6,910 bases of DNA from Bacteroidota bacterium (GCA_013203545.1 JABMQA010000879.1:1-6910), one strand, 5' to 3'. Positions 1-6,817 are shown, counted from the stretch's first letter. The notes: a model not told the origin generated them from the sequence alone. Translations and numbers: made by a program.

Positions 1-300
1 TAGCTGTACCGGTTGAAGTTTTGTCCGTACCCGGGGGACTGTACAAAAGGATCGGGTGAAAGGAAGCGGGCAAGCACGGGATCGAAAACACGGCCGTTCA
101 TGTTGATAAGGGTAAAGGCATCGAGATGTTGGTGGCCTGTATAACCACGGTCGAACATGCTGGAGATGTCATCGTTTACCTGGCCGGTATTGGGATCACG
201 CCTCCTCCCCCAGGGATCGAAATTCAGGCGTTCTTCTACTCCGCCGACATCGTTTGTAATTACATCGTAAGAGCCGAGGTAGTTTTTATGGACGTAATAA
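1..300 (-). other. RHS repeat-associated core domain (incomplete)
   Basis: The encoded residues from about 1707 to 1806 include YVHKNYLGSYDVITN, then FDPWGRRRDPNTG, then GYTGHQHLD, LINMNGRVFDPVLARFLSPDP and finally NFNRYS at the edge. This is the conserved RHS-associated core (the DPWGR and R[FY]LSPDP signatures) that in characterised RHS proteins closes the shell and directly precedes the variable, often toxic, C-terminal tip. The next residues normally read like YxxNNPLxxxDPSG, and these and the tip fall outside the window. Confidence 0.93.
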
Positions 301-3300
301 ATTCGTTCCTGCCCCTGGCCTCTATCTTCAAAAACAGCAAATACGCCGTCACCTCCATGCAAGTAATGCAATTTACGCTCATTGCCGGTGGCATTTACCT
401 CTACCTCATAATTTCCAAAAAAGTACTTGGTTTGCTGCAGGTGTTCCACACCATTCAAATCCACATGAAAAAACTGCGTTTTTTTGCGAGCTTCATCAGG
501 CCCATAGTTAAATTTCATACGTTTTACCAATGGTGTATTATACCCCTGGGTTATTTCCTCTACCTTATTAAAGGCTGTGTATGAAATATCTTGTATCTCG
601 GCTTTTTGGAAGTAATTCCAAACCGGCTTTGTAACTTTCGTTACTGCATGAGGGCCGCTGAAGCCGCCGCCATATTCGTAAGCCCCTTTGGTGCTTGTTA
701 CATCCGTTTTTTGCTCAATATTGCCATTATTGCTGTAGCTTATCTGGTGTAGCGGACCATCAGAAAACTGCCAGCCGGTGAGCCTCGTATTTAGCAGGTC
801 ATCATAGCTATAGTTCTCACGCCAGTATAAACTGTAATCGTTAACGTGGTATTGTAGGTTGCCGGTTTCAGGATTAAATGTATAATTCAACTTTTGAACA
901 CCGCGGGTGTTAATAGCGGAGGGGAATCCATAATCATCGAAAAGCTTTTCAGTTGTCAGTCCATTGCCCAGGTCGTATTCCTCCAACTGCCCGCGGGCAT
1001 TCATTTCGTTGGCCTGCCATAGAACCTGGCTGCCATTTACAACCTGGTACAAATATCCGCGTTGGTTGTAAAAGTTCCTGGTTACATAGCCGGAGGGGTA
1101 GGTCGTATAATCCAACATTCCGTGATCGGGATTGTATTGATAAGTAAAAGGAAATGACTTACTGTCGATGGTTTCGGTTTTGGTGGATAGCCTTCCAAGG
1201 TGGTCGTAAGTGTATTCATAAAAAACAGGCCCTTTGTTTTCCAACTCATGAGAAACACAAACTTGTCGTTCTAATTGTCCGAACCCAAAATCAGAAATAT
1301 CATTTATGTAATAATAGGCGGTAATAGGATTATATTGGGTATTTATTTTACTTATTAACCTGCCAATTTCATCGTAATACATATTGTATTCATTCCCCCG
1401 GCCATCAATCTGTGATGTTAATTGCCCAAAGGCATTGTAGGTATATGTACTGGTGCCTGCATTGGGGTCGATGAGTTCGTCCCGGTTACCCGCATCGTCG
1501 TAATGTATTTGTGTTGAAATACCCAAAGCAATTGTTTTAATGAGCCTTCCGGCGCCGTCGAAATTGTAGTTGATCGTGCCGGCAGGGTCTTTCGACCAGT
1601 CTATTTTTCCTTTGGCATTTACGGTTTTCCTGTTCCAAATTTCGGTAGTTTCATTTGTAACCGTGGTTTCCCGCCCGTTATAGTTAGTGGATATGATGGT
1701 TCCATCGGGATTTGTTTTGGTTGCAATCCGTCCGAGTTCATCGTAGGCGAATGTGGTATATAGTTCCGGGCTTTCGTAACTAAAATAAGGTTCGGAAACA
1801 CTGTCGAGACGACCATAGTTATCGTAGGTTTTATCCACATAAATAGGCTCGCCGTAATTCAACCCAAAGGTAACCGTTCGCAGTTCTTTCCCCAAAGGAT
1901 CATAATGTCTGAGTATCAAACCCCAGTTCTGCTGAAGGGGGGAGATTTTTCTATCGGACCAGGTATAAAATAACGCTCCGTCCGGTTCATGCCCAGTGCC
2001 CTGACTCCAAAAGCGGAGTTTTTCGGTATAATTACCATCTGGATGAAAGGTGTACTTTAAATTACCAAATTCATCATATTGGTAATTGGTTTCCAAATCA
2101 TTTATTTCGATGCTTTCTTTCATGGTAGCGGTTGCTAAATTATAAAAATATTTGGTAACATGGTCATCGCCCGGGGCGTTAATTGTTTTTTTTGTTAAAA
2201 ACCGTGCATCGTAGCCCACGTCCGTTCTATATTCATAATCGATTATCCTGTCGGGCAGTGTTACATCACCTGGCGCTTTTAAAGTCTCTTTTATCACATT
2301 TCCGTATGAATCGTAATCATAATCTATTGCCGTGGTAAAATAACCCGAACCATTGGGGACAGTGGTTTTTGATTCCAACAGGGGCCAATGGTCTTCAGTT
2401 TCCTCAAAATAGGTATAAGTAGTTTCAGTAATGTTTGTTGTGCTACCACCTTCATCATGAAAATCGGTAACCTTAGTATAGGTTGGTCTGCCAACAAGCC
2501 AGTTTTGTAAATCTATTTCATCTTCGTATTCATTTTCAATGGTTTTTTGCCAGTTGTAGTCTCCATCGGGTTGGTTAATACTCCAAACCCATTCGCTATG
2601 CATAACCTGCGATTTTGTTGAATTTCCGTAGTCATCGATATAATCAACCAATTGCCTGGTTTTGGTGCTACGTATTCCGGCACCATTCAGATCTTTTACG
2701 ATAGTAAAGCTTTCGGTGATGACCGGAATAAAAATTTTATCATAATCCTCCTCTAAAATCAAATTCTTTTTGCCTATCACATTTGTGGTTTTTGTCAAGA
2801 GTTGGTCATTCGAAAGAGCTTTAACTTCAATGGTTTCAGGGTAGGGATAGAAATACTTGTCATTATCAATATACAATTCGAAATCAGTAACTGTTTTCGT
2901 CCCATTAAGGTTGTTTATTATTGTTAATTGCTGAAATCCCAACAGTCCCTTACCCTGTGCATGGACTTGCATACCTTTGTATTCATACTCAACATCAGGA
3001 AAATATCCGCCATCCGGATTGGCGGTTTTTATTTTTTGCACAATGTAAAACGGACCTTTATATGGTAATACGGGATAAGAGGTGGGTGTATATCCTGTTG
3101 GGTCGAATCTTTCATATTCTACGGACTGTTGAGCTCCCAGACCATTCACAACCGAAACAATCAGATCATCACCCAGTGTTTCATCGCTTAATGTATGTGC
3201 ACGTCTTTGGGAATTTACAAGTACTCGATCACCGGTATTATCCCGTAGATCTACTTCTTCCTCATAAACAAATGCATAAAACAAATCTGGTTCTCCATTT

Positions 3301-5420
3301 CCACTAAAATCGCCCATCGCCCATCCATCCATTAAAATGTTGTCCATATTATAATTCGAAGCACTGTGTTGAGTATTTTCAGCATCATAAATAAAACCGG
3401 AATTAATGCCAGGGCACTTAATAAATTTTCTGAAATGGATATTAATGGATGTATTTGCAATTGATTCATATTCAAATGAACAAATGTCTGATAATCCATC
3501 ATTGTTAAGGTCCAGTATCTTATGTTCACCAGGTAAATCATCATTAAAATAGTCTCCAATATCAACGCATTTATTAACCCAACCTTTACCGTAAGAATAA
3601 CAAATGTGAGTAACACGACCATCTGGATCAGGGTATTCAAGAGTAAGAATCATATCATCTTTTCCATCAGCATTAAAATCACCAATATCAAAGGAGGCGA
3701 ATGTTACAGATGAAAGGACGAGACCTAAGGGTAGAAATTCGAGATCAATAAGATCATAATGGGGTGTTTGTGCCCCTCCATCAAATTGCAGGGTGTGTAT
3801 ATCAAATGAATATGTTGGTGGGTATTGTGATACTCGATGAAAGCATGCAAAATCGGTAATACCGTCCCCAGTAAAATCTCCGGTTCTGAAAAATTTGTCT
3901 GTACTGTATAATGTAAAGTTTTCAATTTGTATTGAGCTGGAAAAGAATTGAGTCAGATCATTTAAACCCTGATGCAAATAGAAAAATGGATTCGTGTCTT
4001 GCTTAAGGATAAAATCAATTAACCCGTCCCCGTTAAAGTCACCCATTGCAAGAAAAGATTTATTAGTGCTACCAATTTGAATTGGTGTTAGACTTTGACC
4101 CGAAATGTCAAATTTGTATCCACAGATCGAACTGGAGGTATTTAGGAAGAGCTCATCCATTCCATCTCCATTTACGTCCGAACAAATAAATGCTGAGGTT
4201 TGGTAATAAACGATATCATTTATCCAAATTGGATTTGTTCCAAGTTGACCACCCAACCGGATAAAGGTCCCATCAGTTTCAGAGTCGTAAGACCCTGATT
4301 CAACAATATCGGATATACCATCCCCATTAAAATCCCCGGTACCATAAATAAAATCCATCTGATTGAACTCTTGTACCACGACACCAGTAATTACTTCTTC
4401 AGGAACTCCTTCAATAGCCTGGTTGTAGTCCCATTCAAATGTTGTAGCATTTAGCTTCGCCTGATTCTCACCCTCCAATTGAATGCTTTTTAGGTAGGGT
4501 TTATCACTGAACATTCCGGCAAGCTCATAGCTTAGTAAGTATTTCGTAATAGTTACATCGACATCGTTGATTTTGTCATTGTATATCACTTTAATTTCGT
4601 TAAGTTTTTTCGCTACCTGATATTGGTAGCTATTCTCTCCATTAGCAAAAAATGAAGTTCTGGTATAATTGTTATCAATTAAACTATAGATGAAATTAAT
4701 TGTATAGGTTGACGCATTTGTGATATTGGCATGTTTCGTATAAACAATTTGTTTGAGGTACAATTCACCAGTCCCATCAGTTTGTTCGTATTCATAATGT
4801 ATAAAATTTCCTAATTTGTCCTCAACCTTGTTCAGATGGTAGCGAATTGCCGGGTTAGTTGAGAGACCATAAACCTGTTTTGAATCCGGGGTATCACCAT
4901 AATACTTTTTCAAACCGGCTTTTGTGTGAATAACAAAATAAGCATTATCTTTTTGAGCATTCAATAATACTATTTTTGATACTTCATCAATCTCCGTTCG
5001 GTAAATAACTTCGCTTTTGCTACTTGGTATCTCAATCAACCGTTTCCCATCCAACGAAAACACATCATCCGCAAAGTCTACACTCCCGTTTCTTTGATCA
5101 TAGTATTGCGTTTCATTTACCCTTCCAATAAACGACCACCCACCAATACTCCATCCTTTTCCCATTACCCCGTCACCTCCCTGGCTGTTGTAATTGAGGG
5201 AGATTTCGGGTGTCATTCCTGCCCGGCCTGGGGGCAAATCAAGTGGTATGGTATAGGTAGCAGCACCTGAAGGGGAAACCCCAAAACTTCCGGGAAGGGT
5301 GCCTACCGGATTGGCATCACTCTCTCTTTTTATTGTAAAAACGGTATCTTCAGGGTTTGTACCGGATGATGCAAAAGTGCAAACCAAAAGTATTACTGCA
5401 AGTGGTGTATATTTTTTCAT
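1..5420 (-). CDS. Giant SpvB / FG-GAP / YD-repeat RHS protein, C-terminus cut by window edge
   Basis: The frame is open from an ATG at 5420 to base 1 (1806 complete codons, no stop); the end is off-window. Residues 1-20 form a signal peptide (MKK, then a hydrophobic run LAVILLV). C14 is preceded by Val, a poor lipobox, so signal peptidase I is more likely. Residues 44-95 match the SpvB N-terminus (GVSPSGAATYTIPL, then GKGWSIGG). Seven Asp-rich FG-GAP/VCBS loops follow at 363-704, then VNGLGAQ near 755 as in TcdB/TcB middle domains, YD repeats from about 1030 to 1550, and the RHS core to the edge. In Tc toxins these parts are split between TcB and TcC, which together build a hollow shell enclosing a variable C-terminal effector; here they lie in one chain. 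Export followed by shell formation is inferred from the family. The effector type is unknown because the tip is missing. There is no Shine-Dalgarno; the leader is A-rich (ACAAAACAATAACA before ATG). It is probably co-transcribed with the small gene 68 bp upstream. Confidence 0.95.
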   Translation of the reverse strand, partial: MKKYTPLAVILLVCTFASSGTNPEDTVFTIKRESDANPVGTLPGSFGVSPSGAATYTIPLDLPPGRAGMTPEISLNYNSQGGDGVMGKGWSIGGWSFIGRVNETQYYDQRNGSVDFADDVFSLDGKRLIEIPSSKSEVIYRTEIDEVSKIVLLNAQKDNAYFVIHTKAGLKKYYGDTPDSKQVYGLSTNPAIRYHLNKVEDKLGNFIHYEYEQTDGTGELYLKQIVYTKHANITNASTYTINFIYSLIDNNYTRTSFFANGENSYQYQVAKKLNEIKVIYNDKINDVDVTITKYLLSYELAGMFSDKPYLKSIQLEGENQAKLNATTFEWDYNQAIEGVPEEVITGVVVQEFNQMDFIYGTGDFNGDGISDIVESGSYDSETDGTFIRLGGQLGTNPIWINDIVYYQTSAFICSDVNGDGMDELFLNTSSSICGYKFDISGQSLTPIQIGSTNKSFLAMGDFNGDGLIDFILKQDTNPFFYLHQGLNDLTQFFSSSIQIENFTLYSTDKFFRTGDFTGDGITDFACFHRVSQYPPTYSFDIHTLQFDGGAQTPHYDLIDLEFLPLGLVLSSVTFASFDIGDFNADGKDDMILTLEYPDPDGRVTHICYSYGKGWVNKCVDIGDYFNDDLPGEHKILDLNNDGLSDICSFEYESIANTSINIHFRKFIKCPGINSGFIYDAENTQHSASNYNMDNILMDGWAMGDFSGNGEPDLFYAFVYEEEVDLRDNTGDRVLVNSQRRAHTLSDETLGDDLIVSVVNGLGAQQSVEYERFDPTGYTPTSYPVLPYKGPFYIVQKIKTANPDGGYFPDVEYEYKGMQVHAQGKGLLGFQQLTIINNLNGTKTVTDFELYIDNDKYFYPYPETIEVKALSNDQLLTKTTNVIGKKNLILEEDYDKIFIPVITESFTIVKDLNGAGIRSTKTRQLVDYIDDYGNSTKSQVMHSEWVWSINQPDGDYNWQKTIENEYEDEIDLQNWLVGRPTYTKVTDFHDEGGSTTNITETTYTYFEETEDHWPLLESKTTVPNGSGYFTTAIDYDYDSYGNVIKETLKAPGDVTLPDRIIDYEYRTDVGYDARFLTKKTINAPGDDHVTKYFYNLATATMKESIEINDLETNYQYDEFGNLKYTFHPDGNYTEKLRFWSQGTGHEPDGALFYTWSDRKISPLQQNWGLILRHYDPLGKELRTVTFGLNYGEPIYVDKTYDNYGRLDSVSEPYFSYESPELYTTFAYDELGRIATKTNPDGTIISTNYNGRETTVTNETTEIWNRKTVNAKGKIDWSKDPAGTINYNFDGAGRLIKTIALGISTQIHYDDAGNRDELIDPNAGTSTYTYNAFGQLTSQIDGRGNEYNMYYDEIGRLISKINTQYNPITAYYYINDISDFGFGQLERQVCVSHELENKGPVFYEYTYDHLGRLSTKTETIDSKSFPFTYQYNPDHGMLDYTTYPSGYVTRNFYNQRGYLYQVVNGSQVLWQANEMNARGQLEEYDLGNGLTTEKLFDDYGFPSAINTRGVQKLNYTFNPETGNLQYHVNDYSLYWRENYSYDDLLNTRLTGWQFSDGPLHQISYSNNGNIEQKTDVTSTKGAYEYGGGFSGPHAVTKVTKPVWNYFQKAEIQDISYTAFNKVEEITQGYNTPLVKRMKFNYGPDEARKKTQFFHVDLNGVEHLQQTKYFFGNYEVEVNATGNERKLHYLHGGDGVFAVFEDRGQGQERIYYVHKNYLGSYDVITNDVGGVEERLNFDPWGRRRDPNTGQVNDDISSMFDRGYTGHQHLDAFTLINMNGRVFDPVLARFLSPDPFVQSPGYGQNFNRYS
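770..2330 (-). repeat. YD-repeat region of the RHS protein
   Basis: About twelve imperfect YD repeats of roughly 20-25 residues are encoded here, around protein residues 1030-1550. Examples are YDSYGNVIKE, YDEFGNLKYT, YDNYGRLDSV, YDELGRIATK, FDGAGRLIKT, YDDAGNRDEL (Y at 1307), YDEIGRLISK and YDHLGRLSTK. In solved RHS and TcC structures these repeats form a spiralling beta-sheet that walls off an internal cavity. Copies near the right-hand end of the protein are more degenerate (for example YDDLLNTRLTGWQ), as is usual close to the core. Confidence 0.9.
3273..4337 (-). repeat. Seven FG-GAP/VCBS calcium loops, probable seven-bladed beta-propeller
   Basis: This part of the RHS gene encodes seven loops of the pattern GDFNGDGxxD. 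Their first Asp residues are at 363, 415, 461, 515, 581, 637 and 704 of the protein. The loops read GDFNGDGISD, SDVNGDGMDE, GDFNGDGLID, GDFTGDGITD, GDFNADGKDD, LDLNNDGLSD and GDFSGNGEPD. The spacing of 46-67 residues is the blade length of integrin-type FG-GAP propellers, and seven copies make a complete propeller. Such a propeller occurs in the TcB subunit of Tc toxins. Calcium binding is inferred from the DxNxDG pattern. The seventh loop has lost one acidic position (GNG in place of GDG). Confidence 0.85.
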
Positions 5421-5488
5421 TGTTATTGTTTTGTGGTGTTTTTAAAATTCTTTTTAAAAATGTTTTAATGCGGTTGTGTCCTGAAAGA
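5421..5488 (-). other. 68-bp intergenic leader between the small T9SS gene and the RHS gene
   Basis: This short gap separates two same-strand genes and suggests co-transcription. On the minus strand it is rich in A and has no recognisable Shine-Dalgarno sequence ahead of the RHS ATG, as is usual in Bacteroidota. It contains a low-complexity stretch (TTTTTAAAAAGAATTTTAAAAA pattern, around 5439-5462) but no GC-rich hairpin, so no terminator is called between the two genes. Confidence 0.5.
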
Positions 5489-5944
5489 TCATCGCTTGAT
5501 AAGCTTACGGATTTCGGTTGTCCCGGAAACCGTAACATATAAAATGTACATACCGCCGGGTTGCCTGCGCAGATCGATGGCGCTTTGGAGCGCTTCGAGT
5601 TTAACCTGCCCGATTAAAACACCTGTGGAATTAACAATGCTGACCTCTCCCTCATCAGGCACAATAGTGGTTTTTATATGAACAATACCTTCGGTGGGAT
5701 TGGGGTATACTGTGACCATTGTTTCATTAAAGGATAGCTGTTGAATCGCTTGGCTTTTAAACTTTTCGGCCAGCGAATTTTCATAAAGGGTATCCATTGG
5801 TAGCGATTTTACAGGTAAAATGTAATTGTTGCGGGAGGTGCGGTTTCCGGCACCATCGTACCAGAAACTAACCTCTTGTTGTGCAGTTAATCCTGTTGCA
5901 AGAAATAATAAAACGAAATGCATGAAAAGAAATTTTGGTTTCAT
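5489..5944 (-). CDS. Small secreted protein with one YD-like motif and a T9SS type A sorting domain
   Basis: The 151-residue product starts at the ATG at 5944-5942 and stops with TGA at 5491-5489. Residues 1-21 are a clear signal peptide (MKPKFLF, a hydrophobic run, then LTA before QQ). The mature protein begins with a single YD-type motif, WYDGAGNRTSR (28-38), resembling YDDAGNR in the adjacent RHS protein. A polar linker (about 44-75) follows. Residues 77-151 are a Por-secretion-tail / T9SS type A domain: VTVYPNPTEGIVHI, the hydrophobic strand GMYILYVTVSG, and a basic end (RKLIKR). This domain routes proteins through the type IX secretion system across the outer membrane. There is no catalytic domain; the protein is little more than a targeting tail plus one YD motif. 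Being first in the likely operon ahead of the RHS gene, it may be a secretion partner, anchor or chaperone for it. That role is inference; the domain calls are firm. Confidence 0.9.
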   Translation of the reverse strand: MKPKFLFMHFVLLFLATGLTAQQEVSFWYDGAGNRTSRNNYILPVKSLPMDTLYENSLAEKFKSQAIQQLSFNETMVTVYPNPTEGIVHIKTTIVPDEGEVSIVNSTGVLIGQVKLEALQSAIDLRRQPGGMYILYVTVSGTTEIRKLIKR

Positions 5945-6015
5945 AAGCTAAGATTTTAAAGATTAAATTTCGGAGTAAAGTTTACATCTGAAACCGAAAA
6001 ATCCTTATTCAGAAC

Positions 6016-6063
6016 TTGCATAAAAAGTGAAAAAATTGCATAATTTTTTCACTTTTTGCATAA
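6016..6063. promoter_or_regulatory. Operator-like element: 16-bp-arm inverted repeat with three TTGCATAA boxes at 20-bp phase
   Basis: The arms AAAAAGTGAAAAAATT (6022-6037) and AATTTTTTCACTTTTT (6042-6057) are exact reverse complements separated by GCAT. Overlaid on this are three direct copies of TTGCATAA starting at 6016, 6036 and 6056, exactly 20 bp apart, about two helical turns, which places them on one face of the DNA. The symmetry and phasing suit binding by a dimeric, cooperatively loading HTH protein, and the adjacent divergent XRE gene is the obvious candidate. It lies just upstream of the -7 box at 6071. As RNA it could also form a hairpin, but neither arm is GC-rich and it sits upstream of both genes, so a terminator is unlikely. 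Confidence 0.65.
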
Positions 6064-6070
6064 ATTAATC

Positions 6071-6078
6071 TACATTTG
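6071..6078 (+). promoter_or_regulatory. Candidate -7 promoter box (TACATTTG) for the XRE gene
   Basis: TACATTTG fits the Bacteroidota sigma-A -7 consensus TAnnTTTG exactly. Transcription would start near 6085 and give a leader of about 190 nt before the ATG at 6278. The -33 position (about 6048) lies inside the inverted repeat and has a T-rich stretch in place of a clean TTTG, so the match is half complete. The overlap of the presumed -33 region with the operator-like element would suit repression. Confidence 0.4.
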
Positions 6079-6102
6079 TACAACACCTTATAATTTATCA
6101 TC

Positions 6103-6118
6103 AAATGAATATTCATTT
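6103..6118. promoter_or_regulatory. Perfect 16-bp palindrome (AAATGAATATTCATTT)
   Basis: AAATGAAT is followed directly by its reverse complement ATTCATTT. It lies about 20 bp downstream of the predicted rightward transcription start, a common place for a repressor site. It may be a second operator for the neighbouring XRE protein or a site for another dimeric regulator. In AT-rich DNA a chance 16-bp palindrome is less surprising, so support is moderate. Confidence 0.4.
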
Positions 6119-6151
6119 AAGATCCGATTTCATTTAATTAAACATTATTAA

Positions 6152-6227
6152 ATTGGAAACCAACTATTGGTTTTAAAACCCATAATTGGTATTAAAGGCA
6201 TTGAAATGATTGAAACCATTGTATTGG
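6152..6227. repeat. Clustered ATTGG / ATTGAAA motifs and a 12-bp palindrome
   Basis: ATTGG occurs at 6152, 6166, 6185 and 6223. GGTTTTAAAACC (6169-6180) is a perfect palindrome and pairs its GGTTT with the upstream AAACC (6157-6161) as an inverted repeat. ATTG words also begin at 6200, 6209 and 6218, a 9-bp period. The cluster fills the leader just ahead of the regulator gene and could be regulatory or only low-complexity AT-rich sequence. Confidence 0.3.
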
Positions 6228-6277
6228 ATTAAGCATACAATATTGAATAATTTCCGTTGCATTTTAAACTTAAAGCC

Positions 6278-6643
6278 ATGAAATTAGGGTTAAAAATTAA
6301 AAAGATCAGGGAATTACGAAACCTGACCCAGGAATATGTAGCATATCAATTGGGCATTTCACAGTCATCATACTGCCGGATTGAAAAAGGTAAAACCAAA
6401 CTTGGGTATGAAAGGATCAATAAAATTGCTGGTATTTTTGGGATTGATCCACAGATATTGATAAATTTTGAAGAAAGTGCTTTTTTCAATATTCCTATCC
6501 AAAGCGAAATGATTCAACCTGAATTTGAAAAAGCATTAGGAAACAATTATTCTGATATTGAACGTCGATACTTCGAAAACCTGATAAAACACGTTGAAGA
6601 AGAGGTTAACTTTATGCGAAACGTATTAAACCGTCTATTGTAA
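6278..6643 (+). CDS. XRE/Cro-type helix-turn-helix transcriptional regulator
   Basis: The 121-residue product begins at the ATG at 6278; an in-frame TTG at 6257 would add seven residues (HFKLKA) that are not part of the domain, so the ATG is preferred. Residues 6-62 form an HTH_3/XRE domain: helix 1 KIKKIRELR, then LTQEYVAYQLGIS as the first HTH helices, then QSSYCRIEKGKT as the recognition helix and following turn, and helices reaching IFGIDPQILI. Residues 91-121 (YSDIERRYFENLIKHVEEEVNF and onward) look like one long amphipathic helix, perhaps for dimerisation. No ligand, peptidase or kinase domain is visible. Divergent placement next to the RHS operon across a palindrome-rich gap suggests it controls that operon and itself; this is inferred. 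The small XRE plus C-terminal helix layout is common in Bacteroidota, and a generic regulator unrelated to the RHS genes remains possible. Confidence 0.9.
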   Translation: MKLGLKIKKIRELRNLTQEYVAYQLGISQSSYCRIEKGKTKLGYERINKIAGIFGIDPQILINFEESAFFNIPIQSEMIQPEFEKALGNNYSDIERRYFENLIKHVEEEVNFMRNVLNRLL

Positions 6644-6687
6644 AGGATTGATAATTCTTACAAAAATACAGTCCCAACCTGTGCCAA

Positions 6688-6718
6688 TCCGCCATCCCGA
6701 TAGCATTCGGGAGGCGGA
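6688..6718. repeat. REP-like palindromic hairpin (TCCGCC...GGCGGA)
   Basis: TCCGCC-A-TCCCGA (6688-6700) pairs with TCGGGA-GGCGGA (6707-6718): a 12-bp stem with one bulged A and a 6-nt loop (TAGCAT). It is not followed by a T-run on either strand, so it is not a standard intrinsic terminator. It could protect transcript ends of the convergent genes. From memory, CCCGATAGC-type palindromes recur between genes in many Bacteroidota genomes, which favours a dispersed repeat. Confidence 0.55.
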
Positions 6719-6781
6719 CGGCAAAACCTGCCAACTTGAAACAAAAAAGTAAAGCGCGTATAGCATAGTGCGTAGTGCAAG

Positions 6782-6817
6782 AAACCTGAAACCTTCAACC
6801 TTCAAACCTGAAACCTT
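6782..6817. repeat. 14-bp direct repeat AAACCTGAAACCTT, two copies
   Basis: Identical copies lie at 6782-6795 and 6804-6817, separated by CAACCTTC, so the whole block is built from AAACCT/AACCTT words. It sits directly after the end of the aroC-like gene. It looks like a simple intergenic repeat that expanded by slippage. No function is apparent. Confidence 0.6.

Larger units (their letters stand above)
5945..6277. promoter_or_regulatory. Divergent AT-rich control region between the RHS operon and the XRE regulator
   Basis: This 333-bp gap has no plausible coding frame and separates a leftward operon from a rightward regulator gene, so it must hold both promoters. It is much more AT-rich than the flanking genes. 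It contains a long inverted repeat with phased TTGCATAA boxes (6016-6063), a Bacteroidota-type -7 box (6071-6078), a perfect 16-bp palindrome (6103-6118), a 12-bp palindrome (6169-6180), and a run of ATTGG/ATTGAAA motifs up to 6227. A smaller inverted repeat GTAAAGTTTAC lies at 5975-5985, close to the leftward gene. I could not find a convincing TAnnTTTG promoter for the leftward operon. Confidence 0.7.

Noticed and set aside
126..584. Plus-strand open frame of 152 codons with hydrophobic stretches
   Set aside because: It lies antisense inside the RHS core and YD region, whose minus-strand frame is strongly supported by motifs. Its product has no recognisable domain.
2921..3307. Plus-strand open frame of 128 codons
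   Set aside because: It is antisense to the RHS gene between the propeller and the middle domain; the product (His- and Tyr-rich) looks like an antisense shadow.
3332..3925. Two minus-strand open frames (3332-3640 and 3725-3925) in another frame
   Set aside because: They overlap the FG-GAP loops, which are clearly encoded in the long frame; these are out-of-frame shadows and not evidence of a frameshift.
1..5420. Frameshift or internal stop (pseudogene) in the RHS gene
   Set aside because: The start codon, the seven FG-GAP loops, the YD repeats and the core at the left edge are all in the same frame, with no stop between them.
5350..5542. Short open frames on both strands across the junction of the RHS and small T9SS genes
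   Set aside because: They overlap the signal peptide of the RHS gene and the T9SS tail of the small gene in other frames, and show no domain of their own.
6257..6277. Upstream TTG start for the XRE gene
   Set aside because: It would add seven residues before a well-formed XRE domain; the ATG at 6278 has an A-rich leader and fits the family length.
5945..6277. CRISPR array or tRNA in the intergenic region
   Set aside because: The 20-bp-spaced boxes are only 8 bp long with the same sequence between them forming an inverted repeat, so they are not repeat-spacer units. No cloverleaf was recognised.
6688..6718. Intrinsic terminator for the XRE or aroC-like transcript
   Set aside because: The stem is GC-rich but neither side has a T-run, so it is called a REP-like repeat only.
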